A stretch of 64,000 nucleotides of DNA from Mya arenaria (GCF_026914265.1 NC_069129.1:13112269-13176268), one strand, 5' to 3'. Shown: positions 38,480-52,329, counted from the stretch's first letter. A program made the numbers and translations. The notes: generated from the letters alone by a model not told the origin.

Positions 38480-38685
38480 GAGCTCTAGTGAGCGTATGTC
38501 TAAATATAGCAACATACTGGACCTGGAATACGTCTGCATGATTTTTTCTCTACTTTACAGGCCTCTTCACAATCCAAGTGACATACAAACAAGTTTTTGC
38601 TAGGCCTTGAACCTAGTGCCTCGAAACAAGCTTTCACCGTCAAGTTTTCATTAGTGGGCTTGTTTTGTATATTAAGACAGCCACA
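38480..38685 (+). promoter_or_regulatory. Duplicated upstream flank of coiled-coil gene A
   Basis: The ~200 bp before the start codon align with 48650-48785 before gene B (gcaacatactggacctggaatacgtctgc; ggccttgaacctagtgcctc; ggcttgttttgtatatt). Conservation right up to both ATGs marks the likely promoter and 5' leader. No TATA box is certain. Confidence 0.6.
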
Positions 38686-41600
38686 ATGTCTAAGCCTGTC
38701 CCACGTGACAAGAAATCCGCAAGAAAGGCCAGCATGTCGTGCAGTGTTCTAAACGGTAGGAAGTGCCTTTTTTTCACTGTATTTTGTTGGATACAATTGA
38801 ACTACTAAACTCGCTGTTTTTCGATTGATAGTTTTAAAAATTTAATGTCTTGCAGTATTAAGGGTACCATTGGACATGTCCCTGTAGTTTCCATTGTATT
38901 AAAAGGAGACAAAGTGATATTTAGAACGGTTTTCATTTCAAATCAATAATTATGTTTGCCTTTTTGTAACCCATTCTCGTTCATAAGAGTGGTGATGCTA
39001 TGCGTAGATTAAGTGTTAGATTTATCATTATCAAACCTCTGATGCATGAGAATGTTTATAACCTGGAAATAAATTAAATCGATGTCACTATTATGCTTTT
39101 CACATGACGAGCTTTAACATACATCGGAGATGTTTTCATTCGAGAGTGTTTTACAACAAAATTTCACAAATAAAACTAACAGACAGAAAAGAAACTGTTG
39201 AACATAAAATTACTTTTGTGGTTTCTTTAAACTAAAAAAAACATGTTGTCCTAACGTTGTCCTGGTAATTTTGATAGACGCAGTATACATGTAGTGTATT
39301 ACTTTCTTTGATCAATGCACGTTGCGCAAGTTACTGTAACATTTATGCAACCAGGATGGTTTAAGGAATGAATTGCGGGGTTGATGTCATTATCGGGGTA
39401 TGATCGCAATTGGGTTGGTCAATGTGTGTGGAGTCCGAAGGACTCCACGTGTACTTTGACCAACCCAATTGCGTTCATATCCCCGATAATGACATCAACC
39501 CCGCAATTCATTCCTTATATTTACACCAATAGTTCATTATTTCATTCATTTCATTTTAGAAAACCTTTAAGTAATACGTTCTTACCCATTCTGTAAAAAG
39601 AACGACCCGACTATAACCGGTAACATTTTTTTCAAATGACGTCACAATAACGCGGGAAAAGATCAACCACTTGAAATCACTTTAAAACGTAAAATTGAAA
39701 CACTTCTGGTACCATTATATTTAAAATATAATTAACTAACACTTTTAACAATGTTGATCTATATTTTACGGGACCTGCTGACACAGTACAAACAATAACA
39801 AGATCAATAATTTTCATGTATAATGTTATGCGATGAATTGCGATCCGAACATATCCGAAGATGTTGCGTTCATCGATTGATGAACGCAATTGCCGAAAGG
39901 CAGTTCATATAAGGAATGGAAGTTGAGGTGTAAATATTTAAATTTATTTCATTTAACGTTTTGCATATGTCAACATGGCCAATTTAAAGTCCATGATTTA
40001 GAACATTTGTTTCGAAATATATACATTTGTTTCCTCCAAATCAAACAGTTATTTTTATCAAAATCATTACAAAAATAAAATAAACTTACGTTATATAATA
40101 CTGGATAGTTGACTTATTCCGGACTCAATTTTAAGATTTCTTTTAGAATTACCATACAAGTTAATACAAGCATTTTCAAATTAAATATTTCTCATGTTGT
40201 TCAGTGATAAATGACCAATATAATGCGTCAATGTCATAGGCTAATTATATCCTTTTTCTTTAAATTGATTTAGGTTTCCTTTTATTTGAAATATTTAATG
40301 AAAAAAACAGTTTGGTTATGGATTTTTTGCCTATTTAGAATGTTTATAGTGTAGATAATATGAATGAGGGATTAGTATAAATTCACATGTTGTCAATGTA
40401 ATTACACTTGTGGTAAATCATCAGCATGATCCCATTTTTCGCTTTTTAACGCTTAATGCTGTAACAACGTTGTGACAACGTAGCAGCAACTTAATGCCGA
40501 AACGTTATCACAACGTTACGATTGTTCAGGTTATCTCGACGTCGAGTCTAAGTTACTTTGACAACCAATACACAACTTTGTTACAACGGCATAGTTTTTG
40601 AATGGTTATGGTAACGTTGCATGAAGGTTGTGTTAAGGAATGAATTGCGGGGTTGATGTCATTATCGTGGTATGAACGCAATTGGGCTGGTCTAAGTGTG
40701 TGGAGTCCGAAGGACTCCACGCGTACTTTGACCAGCCCAATTACGTTCATATCCCCGATAATGACATCAACCCCGCAATTCATTCCTTATATTTACACCA
40801 ATAGTTCATTATTTTATTCAAGAAACGTTAAAAAAATTACTTCATTTCATGTCAGATTACCTTTCAGTATTCCTTTCTTACCCATTCTGTAAATAGGACG
40901 ACTCGACTGTTACCGGAAACATTTTTTTTAAAATGACGTCACAATAACGCGGGAAAAGATCAACAACTTGAAATCGCCATTTAACATAAAACTGAAACAC
41001 TTTTGGCAACAAAACGTTTAAAATTTAATAACTTAGCACTTTTTTAGCAAACTTTACTAAATAAAAAAAAATAAAAACTTTTAAAAGTCTTGAAAAAAAA
41101 ATGAAAATTATATCAACACAAAATATGACTCTTCATTTAAAACGTTAAGTAGTTCCTTCAACACTTTCTTTTCTTTTATTTCCTAACTTGACTCCAATGG
41201 CAAGTGTTGCTCCTATAAATGTGGCAAATGATTTTAATATGTTTCCTGTTAAAATATGTTAGTTAACATTAGACACGATACAAAACATGCAAATACAACC
41301 TTGGAAAAAAATTGTTTTGCATTCCCCAATGGGTTCTGTTTTTTGAAAGATCATTTGTAATAAAAAGAATTACATATATGTTATCAATACAAATACAACA
41401 TACTGTACTAATCATCGCTCTTGTCACACAAGGACACGTCTTAATGTGGTAAACAAAGGTTCCTATTTTTTTTTCTTTTAGGCTCAGATGAGGCAGATCG
41501 ACACATGGGGTATGTTTGTCATATTTTTTTGTTGTTGTTGATGTTCGTCAAATATTTTTTTCCAGGTATTATCAAAGCATTAATATTGACCACAACGCAC

Positions 41601-43461
41601 GCCCCTTGACTTAGGTATCTACTCGTGTAGTCAAAGCTTCCTAGATTCCACAATTTTGTATGTTAATAACTTAAAAGGGAAATAACCTTGAAAACCAATA
41701 CAAACAGCTAATGGCACAGTAAATGTCTTGAAGGTTGTCGGAAAGTCCGGAACTGCAGATATTTGGATAGGTTATTTGGATTTGTTGATAACTATCATAG
41801 TGAAATGCCCTATGATACAGTCCTGTCTATTTTAACATCTATTTATTTTCACATAATACACATAACCGCCATTGTTTGGTTTTTCAATAAGCATACGAGT
41901 ATTTCAGGTTAATGGAAGAGCTAGTGAATCAAGCTATTAAACAGTTACGTCCAGAGTTTCAGAAGTTGGCGATGGAAGCAGCTGAAAGCGTTCTAGACGC
42001 TAACTTGATCCGGGTATGATACAACTATGAAAAAAATTATGTGCTTATTCTTGTTTGAACAACAATTCAAAGCATGTTCTTTCAAATATGTAAATCACCA
42101 TTCAGTTAAGTAATTAGTATGTACAAGTATGTACGTCAGTACAAGTACAAAAGTGGGCTTGGGACGCCAAAACTAGAAAACACACTTGACAACTTCATTT
42201 GCATTCATCTTTGCGAGGATGAGCATACATGTATATCATTTGTTATATAGTATGGTGTGTCAGAAGTTGAGCATTTGTCAGACACGAATAAATACTTATA
42301 AATATGAAAATATAATTAGAATTCGTTTCGTTGAAAATTCGTTTGTATCCAAAGTTAAAAAAATAGTTACTTATTTTTACTTACTAAATGATTTTCAAAA
42401 GCTTTCTTAAAATAAAAGTATACAATTCAACGTGTCGTAATACATTTTTGTTTGGAGAGCGTCAATAAGTTTGGAACCCAATATTTTGGAACTAATTTCT
42501 TTTAAACCTTGAAATTATTTTCTTCTTAAATTATATAATACGTTTTTCTTCTTCAAATCTAGTGATTTGATACTTCAAATCCTCGTTAGTATTATAGTGA
42601 GTCCTTATATATATATATATATATATATATAACTTTTGAGTTGTACTTCACTGACTGCAGTCACAATTACATTTATGTAGAGTATTTGGTAGACAACATG
42701 CAATTGCTGCTGAGATACAAATATTTCATTTACACAGGTCAAGCAATTGGAAGAAGAGGTTGCGGTCAAAGAAAGCCAACTGACGCTTCTTGAAAACGAA
42801 AAGAAACGTCTTCAAAAAGAATTGGAAGAAACGAAATTATCCAAACACGTAAACTGTTTTCTTTTACTAAGGTTTTTATCACTACAACAACTACAACAAC
42901 AACAATAACATCAAGCCTAGATTAAGCCCAGTACTTAATAATCAACAATTTCCTCTGCTAAAAATACAGGGCGTACTCTAATAATGAATAATAATACCTG
43001 TTAAATTTAAACAATAGTTGTTTTCTTCGTGCATGGGATAGTTTGATTAGATCTTTTGAAACTGTTAAGATTGTGATTCTGAATATTTTCAGGAAGTACA
43101 GGCTAAGATTAAAGGTGTAGAAGATCAAATACACGCACTAGAAGGTCAAATTGGTGGACTGAGGTCACAACTGAAACAGACAGAAGAAGCGCTTCGTAGA
43201 GAAAGAGCAAAAGCCGCGGATGCGGAGTGCAAGAAACATGAAGACAGTGAGAGACTTAGAAAAGAGAGTGAACAGATAAAGAAAAAAATGAATGAAATGA
43301 AGGCTCATATTGGCAGGAAAATTGCTGTGAAAAATGTGAATGAAAGACTAGCAAAAGATCGGGAGAAACAGTTAATGGAGGAAAACGAAGAGTTGAAACG
43401 AGAACTTGAGAAGTTGAAGAAGGAAAAGACAACTGGTCGAAGACTGAGCAATGCGAAATGA
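38686..43461 (+). CDS. Coiled-coil protein, tandem paralogue A
   Basis: Five exons, 38686-38755, 41482-41509, 41908-42013, 42738-42848 and 43093-43461, give 227 residues. The N terminus (MSKPVPRDKKSARKAS) is basic and probably disordered. Exon 3 adds a helical block (LRPEFQKLAMEAAESVLDA). Exons 4 and 5 form a long charged coiled coil with heptads (QLEEEVAVKE; NEKKRLQKELEET; GGLRSQLKQTEEALRRERAK; QLMEENEELKRELEKL). No signal peptide, membrane segment or enzymatic motif is visible. The likely role is structural or scaffold by oligomerisation, which is inference only. The paralogue at 48786 has the same exon plan. Intron 1 is 2.7 kb, against 1.06 kb in gene B, mostly because two hairpin elements are inserted here. 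I do not recognise the family. Confidence 0.85.
39363..39938 (+). mobile_element. Hairpin-bearing non-autonomous element, copy 1 (full length)
   Basis: Starts with a near-perfect 154-bp palindrome (39363-39516): aaggaatgaattgcggggtt ... mirrored, with gtccgaaggac at the centre. About 420 bp of AT-rich body follow, containing tgacgtcacaataacgcggg. The far end has a second small palindrome (gttgcgttcatcgattgatgaacgcaattg) and aaggaatggaagttgaggtg. The same structure recurs at 40635 and, inverted, at 54793. No coding capacity. Confidence 0.85.
40635..41050 (+). mobile_element. Hairpin-bearing element, copy 2 (right end missing)
   Basis: Carries the same 154-bp palindrome (40635-40788) and the first ~260 bp of the body, including tgacgtcacaataacgcggg, then loses similarity. 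It has the same orientation as copy 1 and lies about 700 bp after it, in the same intron of coiled-coil gene A. Confidence 0.85.
42606..42631. repeat. (TA)n microsatellite
   Basis: Thirteen uninterrupted TA dinucleotides in intron 3 of coiled-coil gene A. Confidence 0.9.
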
Positions 43462-43798
43462 AGCTTCTGATTTGTTTCTGAAATTTAAAGGATCGAGACC
43501 AGATATTGTGTTTTAAAGTTTTCAAAATCATGTGTATTTAATGCCGTGTATTGCTTAATAATATACTACTAGTCCAAGGCTGAACTATTTGTTGATACTT
43601 AGGCGATATGATAAAGCAATTAACCACTTCATACCTATATGTACAAGCATATGGCAGTTCCTAGCAAGAACATCCAGAGTATCGGTGAACCAATCACTTA
43701 AAGCATATGTTCGGTTAATGATCATATATTAATGGCTTCAAATGTACATTGTATTTACAATATATGCAAGGTGTTGCTGAAAGACAATGACGAGGCAT

Positions 43799-44045
43799 TT
43801 AAACAACAACAACAACAACAATAACAACAACATGATTTCGTCAGCTCCGACGAGACTTGATATTCACAGGGTTCTTGACCTTTGCTTAACCAATTACTAC
43901 ATTTATACAGTATGCTCTGTTGTACGAAATATATATATATGTCCGGAACTCTTGACCTTGGTTTATAGAAAATCCACATGTTATACTTTCTTTGTTTTAG
44001 ACAAAGCAGTGAGCTGTGTATGTTCTTGTATGTGGAGTAAAAGGT
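43799..44045 (+). repeat. Duplicated 3' flank of gene A, beginning with an (AAC)n run
   Basis: The stretch from about 43840 (ccgacgagacttgatattca; gggttcttgacctttgctta; ccaattactacatttata) matches 52795-52990 downstream of gene B. The duplicated unit therefore includes several hundred bases beyond the coding exons. The (AAC)n run at 43799-43832 is present only here. Confidence 0.75.
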
Positions 44046-44224
44046 AGCAGTTTATGAATAGTAAAATTATTTACCGGAGATACCGGTGAATTAATTTCAA
44101 TTTAAAACCGCCTCTACTCAACTTTGTATACATATATATTCATTGGGCAGATAAAACAGTCTATTTCAAGTTTATATATTATCTGCGAGTATATTGTTTC
44201 CATATATTACATATCAACGTTTAT

Positions 44225-44400
44225 TGTCCAAGGATTTTGGCTTAAATGTCTGGAAATCAGTGATACAAGACTGCTGGCAACATATCAGAACTCAATTAAT
44301 CATATTTACGTTCGAAATTTGATGTTTCTTGATAGAAGCGTTACTAATGCTTTAAGTAAAATTAGGCAGTTCACAAAACAATTGAGATATCTTCTATTTT
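44225..44400. mobile_element. Decayed copy of the 'ctgcactctcacaga' foldback MITE
   Basis: ctggaaatcagtgatacaagactgctg and acgttcgaaatttgatgttt match the body of the full element at 47995-48349, with many substitutions. Confidence 0.6.
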
Positions 44401-45159
44401 GAATTATCTAATATGACTGAATTAAATGTATTGATGCCCAAACAAGCCGATTCTGAGACAAAGAAAAAAGGGTTAACACTGACAATCTGTTAAAGTGCAG
44501 CTTTCAGGCATAATTTGCGACAATGTCCTAAATGGTTAAAGTTGAAATAAGTAATTTGCCAAACCTCTATTTGTGTGTAAGTATATTTAAACAGGAATGT
44601 CACACGATTTCAACCAAGCCGTTTACGTTTAAAATGAAACAGATGCAATACTTCAACTTAAATGATATGCTGAGTGTTTCATAACATTTATCATTACTAA
44701 CCAAAGAGATTAATCAGAAAATACTCTTTCAACGTGTTAATGACATATTAACATGATGTTACAGGACTCTTGAAATATAACAAATGAACATGCAGGTGTA
44801 TATTTGCTACGTATGGTTTGATATTACTGCCGTAAGATAACCTGTTAGGTTTCGCAAATGGTTTCGTGTTAACCACTTAATTTCCTCGATAATTATCTAG
44901 CTAGTTAATATTCGCAATATATTTTTACTAAGATAAATATCATAAGACTAAAGACGAACTTAAATGTGCCCAGAACTGCCACCTTTTACCCTTCTAGCTA
45001 CACAACACTAAAATGTTAATAAGATATGGTTTGCGAATTCCACTTAATTAGTAACATAATAACTGGTTAACTTGATAAGATTCGTGTTACCACTTATCTA
45101 TAAATGCATTTTTTGGCTTTAAGCAGTTACTGGTCGAGCGTTTGAACATAGCTCCATAA

Positions 45160-46870
45160 TGATTCAATCAGGTCGAAGGTAAACAACTGGATAAACATTT
45201 TGGTTCTTCAGAATTTGCAGAAACTGCAAGAGCAAAGTTTTAACAAGCTAGTCAAAATGAGAGTGAGTGTTCAGATGATTGAGCAGACCAAGTTCTTTCT
45301 GCACCTATGTCAGCATATAAGTGTTTATCATATTATTTGACGGTGTGATGCTATAAGACGGTTCTGTCAAGGTTGTGAAGACCCAGAAGCAGGTCAATAC
45401 GCATGTTAACGACATCCTTGAACCATGGAGAATGCCTTGAATATAATTAAGGAGTTTCCTTATACAACACAGGCCATGGCAAGTAGTCGTTGGAAAAGAA
45501 CTGGAGCAAGTGGAAGTCATTGCAGTGGACAAGTCAGAAAGATGATTGAAGGTCTAACCTAACATCTAGATGCAATGGCTTCTTCAAACACAAAAAAGTA
45601 CGGGCTTCAATATTTTGTTGATTTTTGGAATCATTCCAAAAGAAATTGTCTGAAACGCAAGGAGTTTGACGACGATGGGCCGGGGTCAACAGGCCGGTCC
45701 CTTGGCATAAGAAGGGCATTGACCTTAACGATTCAGTGCAAAAGGAGGAGGAGAATGTGGACGAAGGTTCAAGCAGAGATGAGGATCCAGGGAGATTAAA
45801 GTCTGAAAGTCTGAATGAATCGTAGATCAGTGTAACATCAGTATTTAGAATTTCAAGAGAAACCATTGCGTAAAAGAGAGGTCATAACCCCTAATACTGT
45901 TGTAACAGTACCTGCTGAGGAACTAAACACGTTTAGTACAGCAGGATGTAGATGACACTGTTTTTTACAATGAAAATGTTTATAAAGTTGGTCTGAAAGA
46001 CTACCAAGAGAAAGGTAAATATATATGTATAGGTGAAAATAGAGTTTCTTTTACCTCTTAAGAAGTCACTGGCTACAAAAACGATGAAAATATTATACCA
46101 GAGTATTTAGGACACTTGTGCGAGAGTTCTAGTGACAATCTAGTTTAAAGTCAACAAGGCATGTTGAATGTTTGGGGTGATTTCTCAATTATGTTGGAAG
46201 AAGTAGCCTTGAAGGTAGCTGAAGACGGAAATGTGATGGTTAAAGCAGAAGTTTATGGCAACGACAGAACGAATGGTCAAATTCAGTTACAGACGCGAAG
46301 GCTAATTGTTCATGTTGAAAATTTGGCTGTAACAGCCAGTGAACGTCTGATCAAAGGCACCACTAAGTTAAAACCGGCTTGACACTCGGGAAGGCACTCA
46401 GTGGTTAATGTTATCAGAAAACTACTGATCAAAGATAACAGGAAGATAAAACAAACCGGCTTGTAAATCAGAAAGGCACTCAGGTTGAAGGGTATCAGGG
46501 AACTACCGATGTTATTCGGGGTTGCATTTTCAAAGAGCCATTCCGGAAGGTAATAGCGGTGTGCACAATCCATTTGCGTGTCAGGGTAAATGAATTGTTT
46601 TCACTGGAATTTAGTACTTCGGGGTCTTGGTTCAACGACGTATCTGACAGCAAGCAAGGATTTGGCGTTATCATTGATGGAAATGATATGATGATTTCTC
46701 CTTGTATTGTCATGTTTCCAAAAGAAGAGACAACAAATAGTCCATCTTGTTAGGGGCTTCACAGAAAAAAGCTTCTGTATATATATGATCAAAATTATAA
46801 TGGAGAGCTGAATAGCATGTCAGCTATGCTTGAGATCGGTATGGTACCGAAAAAGGAAGAAGAGCTTAAA
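45160..46870 (+). pseudogene. Decayed coding-like stretch of unknown origin
   Basis: Several plus-strand segments have protein-like composition, for example a charged segment near 45600-45800 and 46161-46382 (LEEVALKVAEDGNVMVKAEV). No single reading frame runs through the region, which appears broken in several places. I recognise no family; it may be a dead gene copy or a fossil of an inserted element. No terminal repeats were found. Confidence 0.35.
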
Positions 46871-47994
46871 GGGATTGAATGAATGCATGCAGGATTGTTC
46901 TAACAAAAATTGATCATAATTTTAAAGCGAACTTCCCGGATGATGTCAACTTAATCATGAAGTTGTGGTTTTTACTACACGCTATTGAAAAAATACAACT
47001 CTAGTCATGTTGCTTGAAATATCCGTTGAAATAGAAAAATATGTTATCTATAAGTCGTACGACTTAACCTTATCGATCATTTCTATTGGTGGTATAAAAT
47101 ATCAGGGACATCGTTTTCATATCAGTTATTCTTCCTTGTTTAACTTAGTTTTTGCAACGTTTTGGAACGCTGCATCCAATTAAAGTGGACCTAGGGGGAA
47201 CTAAAATTAAACTTTGCTTGTTCCAGTACACGCTCGGCTATAATCTTACGAAATATTCCTAGCTTAACGGAGATGGGCGAAAGGTTACGGATGTGACTAT
47301 ATTCTTGAGTTTAATGGTGCACACTCTTATCTTCGAGCATTATTTCGCAATTATGATAAAGCCGTAAAATCAATCTTATTCACTCTGTGAAGTTTATTTT
47401 AATTTTCTATAAACCACTATCAAATGTAGACATGGCATGAAACTTGTGTCACTGAATTCAATATCTTTTAATACCTGGGAACAGTAGATTTATTGAAAGG
47501 TATGTTTGTTTTTTATTCCAATAATAGTAAATATTTCCAATACTACTCGTACATTAGAGATAATTATTAATAATACAAGAAGTATTTTAGTTACTTTTAT
47601 ATCAATTTACAATACACATTATAATTTTAAGCAAAGTGATAGGTGGTTTATCATATTTTATCATAAGTTCATCTTTTTTATAAACTATGTATTCACAACC
47701 TCATCAATTTCTTGAAGAAACACGTCGAGAGGTACAATCCCTTTTACGCGAGTAAACATTGTTCTTTTCATCTTTTAAAGAACTCGTTTGGATGTACGTG
47801 TCGTGTCTGGTAACAACTTTAGTTTGAATTGGTTTTTGAGTTATTGCTTATATTAAGCTTTTGTGCGACTTATTCAGAACATTAACGGGGCTACCTTGAA
47901 TAGAGTTAATGACCGAATTGAAATACTATACATGCGGGTATCTTGTCTGGCAGCATGAGTTCCAAGTGTAATATGAATAACTTGAATGGTTGTT

Positions 47995-48349
47995 TTAAAG
48001 CTGCACTCTCACAGATTTTCCGTTTTTACAATTTTTTTTGTCATGGAAAGAGCAAATTTTTGCGTGAATATCTGCAAACCAATGATAAAAGATTGCTGAC
48101 AAAAGATCAGAGCGGAGTTTGCATATTTCCGTTCGAAAATTAATGTTTTATGGCTTAAACCGTCACTAACGGTTTAAGACAAATGCATAAAACATGATTT
48201 TTTAACATAAATATAAATATCTGCAATCTTATTTTCTGTCAGCAGTCTTATATCACTGGTTTCCATGGATTTTCGCAAAAAATGGCTCGTTCCAAGACAA
48301 AAAATAAAATGGTTGTCAAAACGTTCAATCTGTGAGAGTTCTGCTTTTA
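47995..48349. mobile_element. Full foldback MITE ('ctgcactctcacagatt' family)
   Basis: The left end ttaaagctgcactctcacag mirrors the right end (caatctgtgagagttctgctttta), and the two halves are inverted copies almost throughout, meeting near taaaccgtcactaacggttta at about 48155-48180. It is 355 bp long and non-coding. The TTAA at its left border suggests a piggyBac-type insertion site, although the right border is not a clean match. Confidence 0.8.
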
Positions 48350-48785
48350 GTTATTGCTTAGGCTAAATATTTTGCATAACTTTCTGACAATCAAAGGAGA
48401 TAACTCGGCAACTATTAACATAACTTATATATAACTTGCTACACATGTGCGTATGGTAATATGGATATGTATAATAATTAAGTTGCATGTGCATATTTTG
48501 ATTGGTTTTGTAGTCATTAAGAAGGTTAGAGATTTTTTTCCAAATGACGCCAATGACGACGACAGGACAATAACAAGGCAAAGCTGTGACAATATCTCGA
48601 CGTTTTACTGTAAAAACTAACATGGATGGTTTGAAGTGAACGTGCGTCTTAAAATAGCAACACACTGGACTTGAAATACGTCTGCGTAATGTTTTCTCTA
48701 CAGGCTTCTTCGCCTAGGCCTTGAACCTTGTGCCTCTAAACAAGTTTTGACCAGTGGCTTTGTTTTGTATATTCAAACCGCCGAC

Positions 48786-51700
48786 ATGTCCAGGCCTGGC
48801 CCACGTGACAAGAAACCCGCAAAAACGACCAGCCTTCCGGACAGTGTTCTTCACGGTAGGATTTGTGCTGTTTGTTGAGTTTTGTGCTGTTCTTGTTTGT
48901 GATTTTATGGTCTTTGTCTTTGGCGTTTACCCAGTGCGACTAAACCGGGTTTATGTTTAAACTTTTGCTACTGAGCTTGTTTCTGTAGCTTTTTGCATAA
49001 ATATTGTCCAGCATTTTCACTGTATTTTGTGAGGTAACACACTCTCATTTCTACATCCTGTTCGGGACACGGTGGTTTGAGGATTGTTGAGTGATTTAGG
49101 GCTATAATCTTCCTAAAAACATGCAGTGTTATTAAGTCAGTAATCGACTGAAGCAGGCATATACGTAAAGTTATGGAACTCAATGCAATGAAGGTCTTAA
49201 ACACATTGCCAAATCAACTTCAAAATATTTCGCAAACTGATATATCATGATCAACGAACATTATTGGAAACACTGGTAGTTACACGGTTTACATAGAACC
49301 GCGCGGTTGTGATAAATGAAGTTTTATGAGATTTGGGAATCAATCAAATTGCTTTGTTTTGTCAATGTTTTTGCATTTCTAGTGCTGATTTATATGTCAG
49401 AGTAAGTAAAAAAAATGATTTTAGTTTTTTTCTCAGGTCATAAATTGCTAACATTTCCTCAAACCACTGTGGTTCGTGAAGTTAATTGCTGATTTTATAG
49501 GTTCAATATTTGTCAGTAAGGCATTCATAGTATTTCATCAAGCTTAAATTTGCTTGCGCGTATTGGACCTTGTAGTATTCATTGTATCATTCGAAACAAA
49601 TATAAAGTAGGATTGCATCAGTTTCATGTAAAAAAAAATTGGCCTTTTTCACAAGTAAGTAATGTAAATCGATAAAATATGTTTTAATACATTTTTTTGT
49701 TAACAAATATATTATTAAAGATTAGACCAAATAGTTTCGAAAACAAAATTGTTTTACATTGCCTAACAAGTTCTCTTTTAGAAAAAAAAAAATTTGTAAC
49801 AGAACATACATATATATTCAGCCAATAATATTATAACAAACTGCTCCACAACACAAAACGTTCATCCCATCTTATTGTGGTTAAGAAAGGTTCCTAAATA
49901 TTGCGTTTCATTCAGGCTCAGATGATGCAGACCGACAAATGGGGTATGTTTATCAGTTTCCTTTTGTGTCCTTTTCTAAGAATAAATTTCGAAGTTTTGC
50001 CAAAGATTTAACAATGACCACAACGCGTTAACAAACTGAGAAATAGGTGCGAACCTAGGTATCTGCCATCCTCGGCAATAATGGGTATCTACTTTTTTAA
50101 CCTTTTCAATAACCATACGCATATTTTAGGTTTACGAAGGAGATATTGAAGGAAGCTATTGACCAGTTACGTCCTGAGTTTCAGAAGCTGGCGATGGACG
50201 CAGCGAAAAGCGCTCTTGACTCAAAGATGATCCGGGTATGATACAATTCAGATATAAAAAAGAAATACACTCACCCAAAGTCCTAACGCATCACTATTTA
50301 AATGGGTACTTAATTTATTTTTGCTCTATTTAAAATTATAAACATTCAGATATCTTGTCTTATAATATAAATTCTGTAAAAGCGATCGCAAAATTCTAAT
50401 TGGATGAAAACTGCAGCCATGCGGAGCGAATGTTTTATTTCCGGTATTTATGAAACACCCCTTGCGATCTTCACGAAATCAATAAAACAATAAAACCCTA
50501 AGTGGTGCGCTAGAACTTTGAGTTTATACGCTTTAGTCTAGCTTTAATAGACACTTAAGACATTTATGGTAGTTGCGCAATTTTTAACGAAGAAATATTT
50601 ATAACAATCGAAATTGAAATACCAGTTTCATTGAATCTGTTCGCACCCGACCGTACTTTGATGATTTGAATATTATAATGTTTTGGTTTCAAATTGTCTA
50701 AGATATCCAATCAACGATGTTATTTGGCTTTTTGATATGCAAATGAGAAATATACTAAAAATAGTGACTAACATGTTCTTTCTGGTTACTAATAAAAATG
50801 CAAAAGCTTTCTTAAAATAGAAGCAAATAAGATGACAGTGCCACAAGACATTGTTTGGAGAGCGTCAATAACTTTGGTACCTAATAGATTTGGAGCTAAA
50901 TTCTATAAAACCTGGTTGTAAACAAAACAAAACTATTTCTAAAAATACTTAATGTTTTACTTTTGTCTTCTTGAAAACAAAATGTGTTGTTTTTTGTACT
51001 TTAATCCATCGTTTGTATTGTGGCGATTCCTGGTATATAAAAGTTTAGTTAAAGCTAATTTATTTTACAACGATTTTGAAACTTTTGAAGTTTTACAACC
51101 TTAAATTAATAACTCTTGTTGCCACGATGTAACACGAAATCGTTATCTTGTTTGTTGGGGAAACCGGATTATCCGGAGGTAACCCACTGGTGCCACTGGG
51201 TGACAACAAACCAAATTCTTATGCATAAAAGGCTTAATAGAACTGCGTTCTGATCCGGAGGGTTGTATTCTACGCCAGAGGAAGTTTGCAGATTCGGATC
51301 AAAATCTTCCAAAATTTGCGAGAGAGGCATACGACCCGGATCAAAAACAATACTTGAACCCCTTTTATCATATACAGTACTAGTTTCAATCGATTTAAAG
51401 ACTTGTATGTAACGAATTTCAAATAAAGCTCTATTTGATTGATGACGTCACTTTAACATCGCGCAATGATACTTATTATGCCGGTATTTCATTGGATCAG
51501 AAAACTGTAGTAGAATACGGACTTCCATATGATGGGTATATGACACAAATGTTAATCTATAATTCAGTTCTGTTCGACTGACTGCAGTCATAATAACATG
51601 TATGCACTATATTTGGTAGACAGCGTGTAAATATATTGCCGCCGATGAACATCATTTAATATTTAATTTATACAGGTCAAACAATTGGAAGAAGAGGTTG

Positions 51701-52329
51701 CGGTCAAAGAAAACGAACTGAAACTTCTTAAAAATGAAAAGAAACGCCTTCAAAAACAGCTAGAACAAACGACCACATCTAAATCTGTAAATTACTTTCT
51801 GATACTTACTCTTATTAATACTACAACAGCAAATATAAAAATCAACACGAGCAACAGCTTCAACAGTTTACTATTTTTTATTTATAATAAATAAGTAATA
51901 CATATTTTATTTATACAACTGTTTTTTCTGTAAAATTGGTTGGTAAGCTCTCCAAGCTTTTAACATCGTTAATCTGATCATTTTCAGGAAACACAGGCTA
52001 AGATTAAAACTGTAGAAGAGCAAATACACGCCCTAGAAGGTGAAATTGGTGGACTGCGAGCAAAACTGAAACAGACAGAGGAAGCGCTTCGTAGAGAAAG
52101 AGCAAAAGCCGTGGATGCGGAGAGCAAGAGAAGTGGAGAGGAAGAGAAATTGAGAAAAGAGAGTGAACAGGTGAAGAAAAAACTGAATGAAGTGCAAGCA
52201 TATATGGGAAGAAAATTGGCTATGAAAAATGTGAATGAAAAAAATGCAAGAGATCGAGAGAGACAGTTGATGGAGGAAAACGAACAGTTGAAACGAGAAC
52301 TGGAGAGATTGAAGAAGGAAAAACCTTAG
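48786..52329 (+). CDS. Coiled-coil protein, tandem paralogue B
   Basis: Five exons, 48786-48855, 49916-49943, 50130-50235, 51676-51786 and 51988-52329, give 218 residues. The first four exons have exactly the same lengths as those of paralogue A (70, 28, 106 and 111 bases). The protein starts MSRPGPRDKKPAK, has the helical block LRPEFQKLAMDAAKSALDS and the same coiled coil (QLEEEVAVKENELKLL; GGLRAKLKQTEEALRRERAK; QLMEENEQLKRELERL), and lacks the short basic tail of A. In exon 4, 28 of 37 residues match A. Upstream and downstream flanks are duplicated too, so the pair arose by segmental tandem duplication about 10 kb apart. An AATAAA near 52519 could end the transcript. The family is not recognised. 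Confidence 0.86.

Larger units (their letters stand above)
31210..38685. other. Gene-poor spacer with stacked repeats
   Basis: No coding exon is supported between the NDUFS3 stop and the first coiled-coil gene. The stretch holds an interspersed repeat (32080-32635), a solo MITE arm (33655-33733), a 38-bp minisatellite, a 44-bp minisatellite and, at 38480-38685, the duplicated upstream flank of the coiled-coil genes. 32640-33650, 35265-35860 and 37505-38475 contain nothing I can name. Confidence 0.6.
43462..48785. other. Spacer between the two coiled-coil genes
   Basis: Contains the duplicated 3' flank (43840-44040), an (AAC)n run at 43799-43832, a decayed foldback MITE (44225-44400), a decayed coding-like stretch (45160-46870) and a full foldback MITE (47995-48349). 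46870-47990 and 44500-45150 hold nothing I can identify. Confidence 0.6.
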
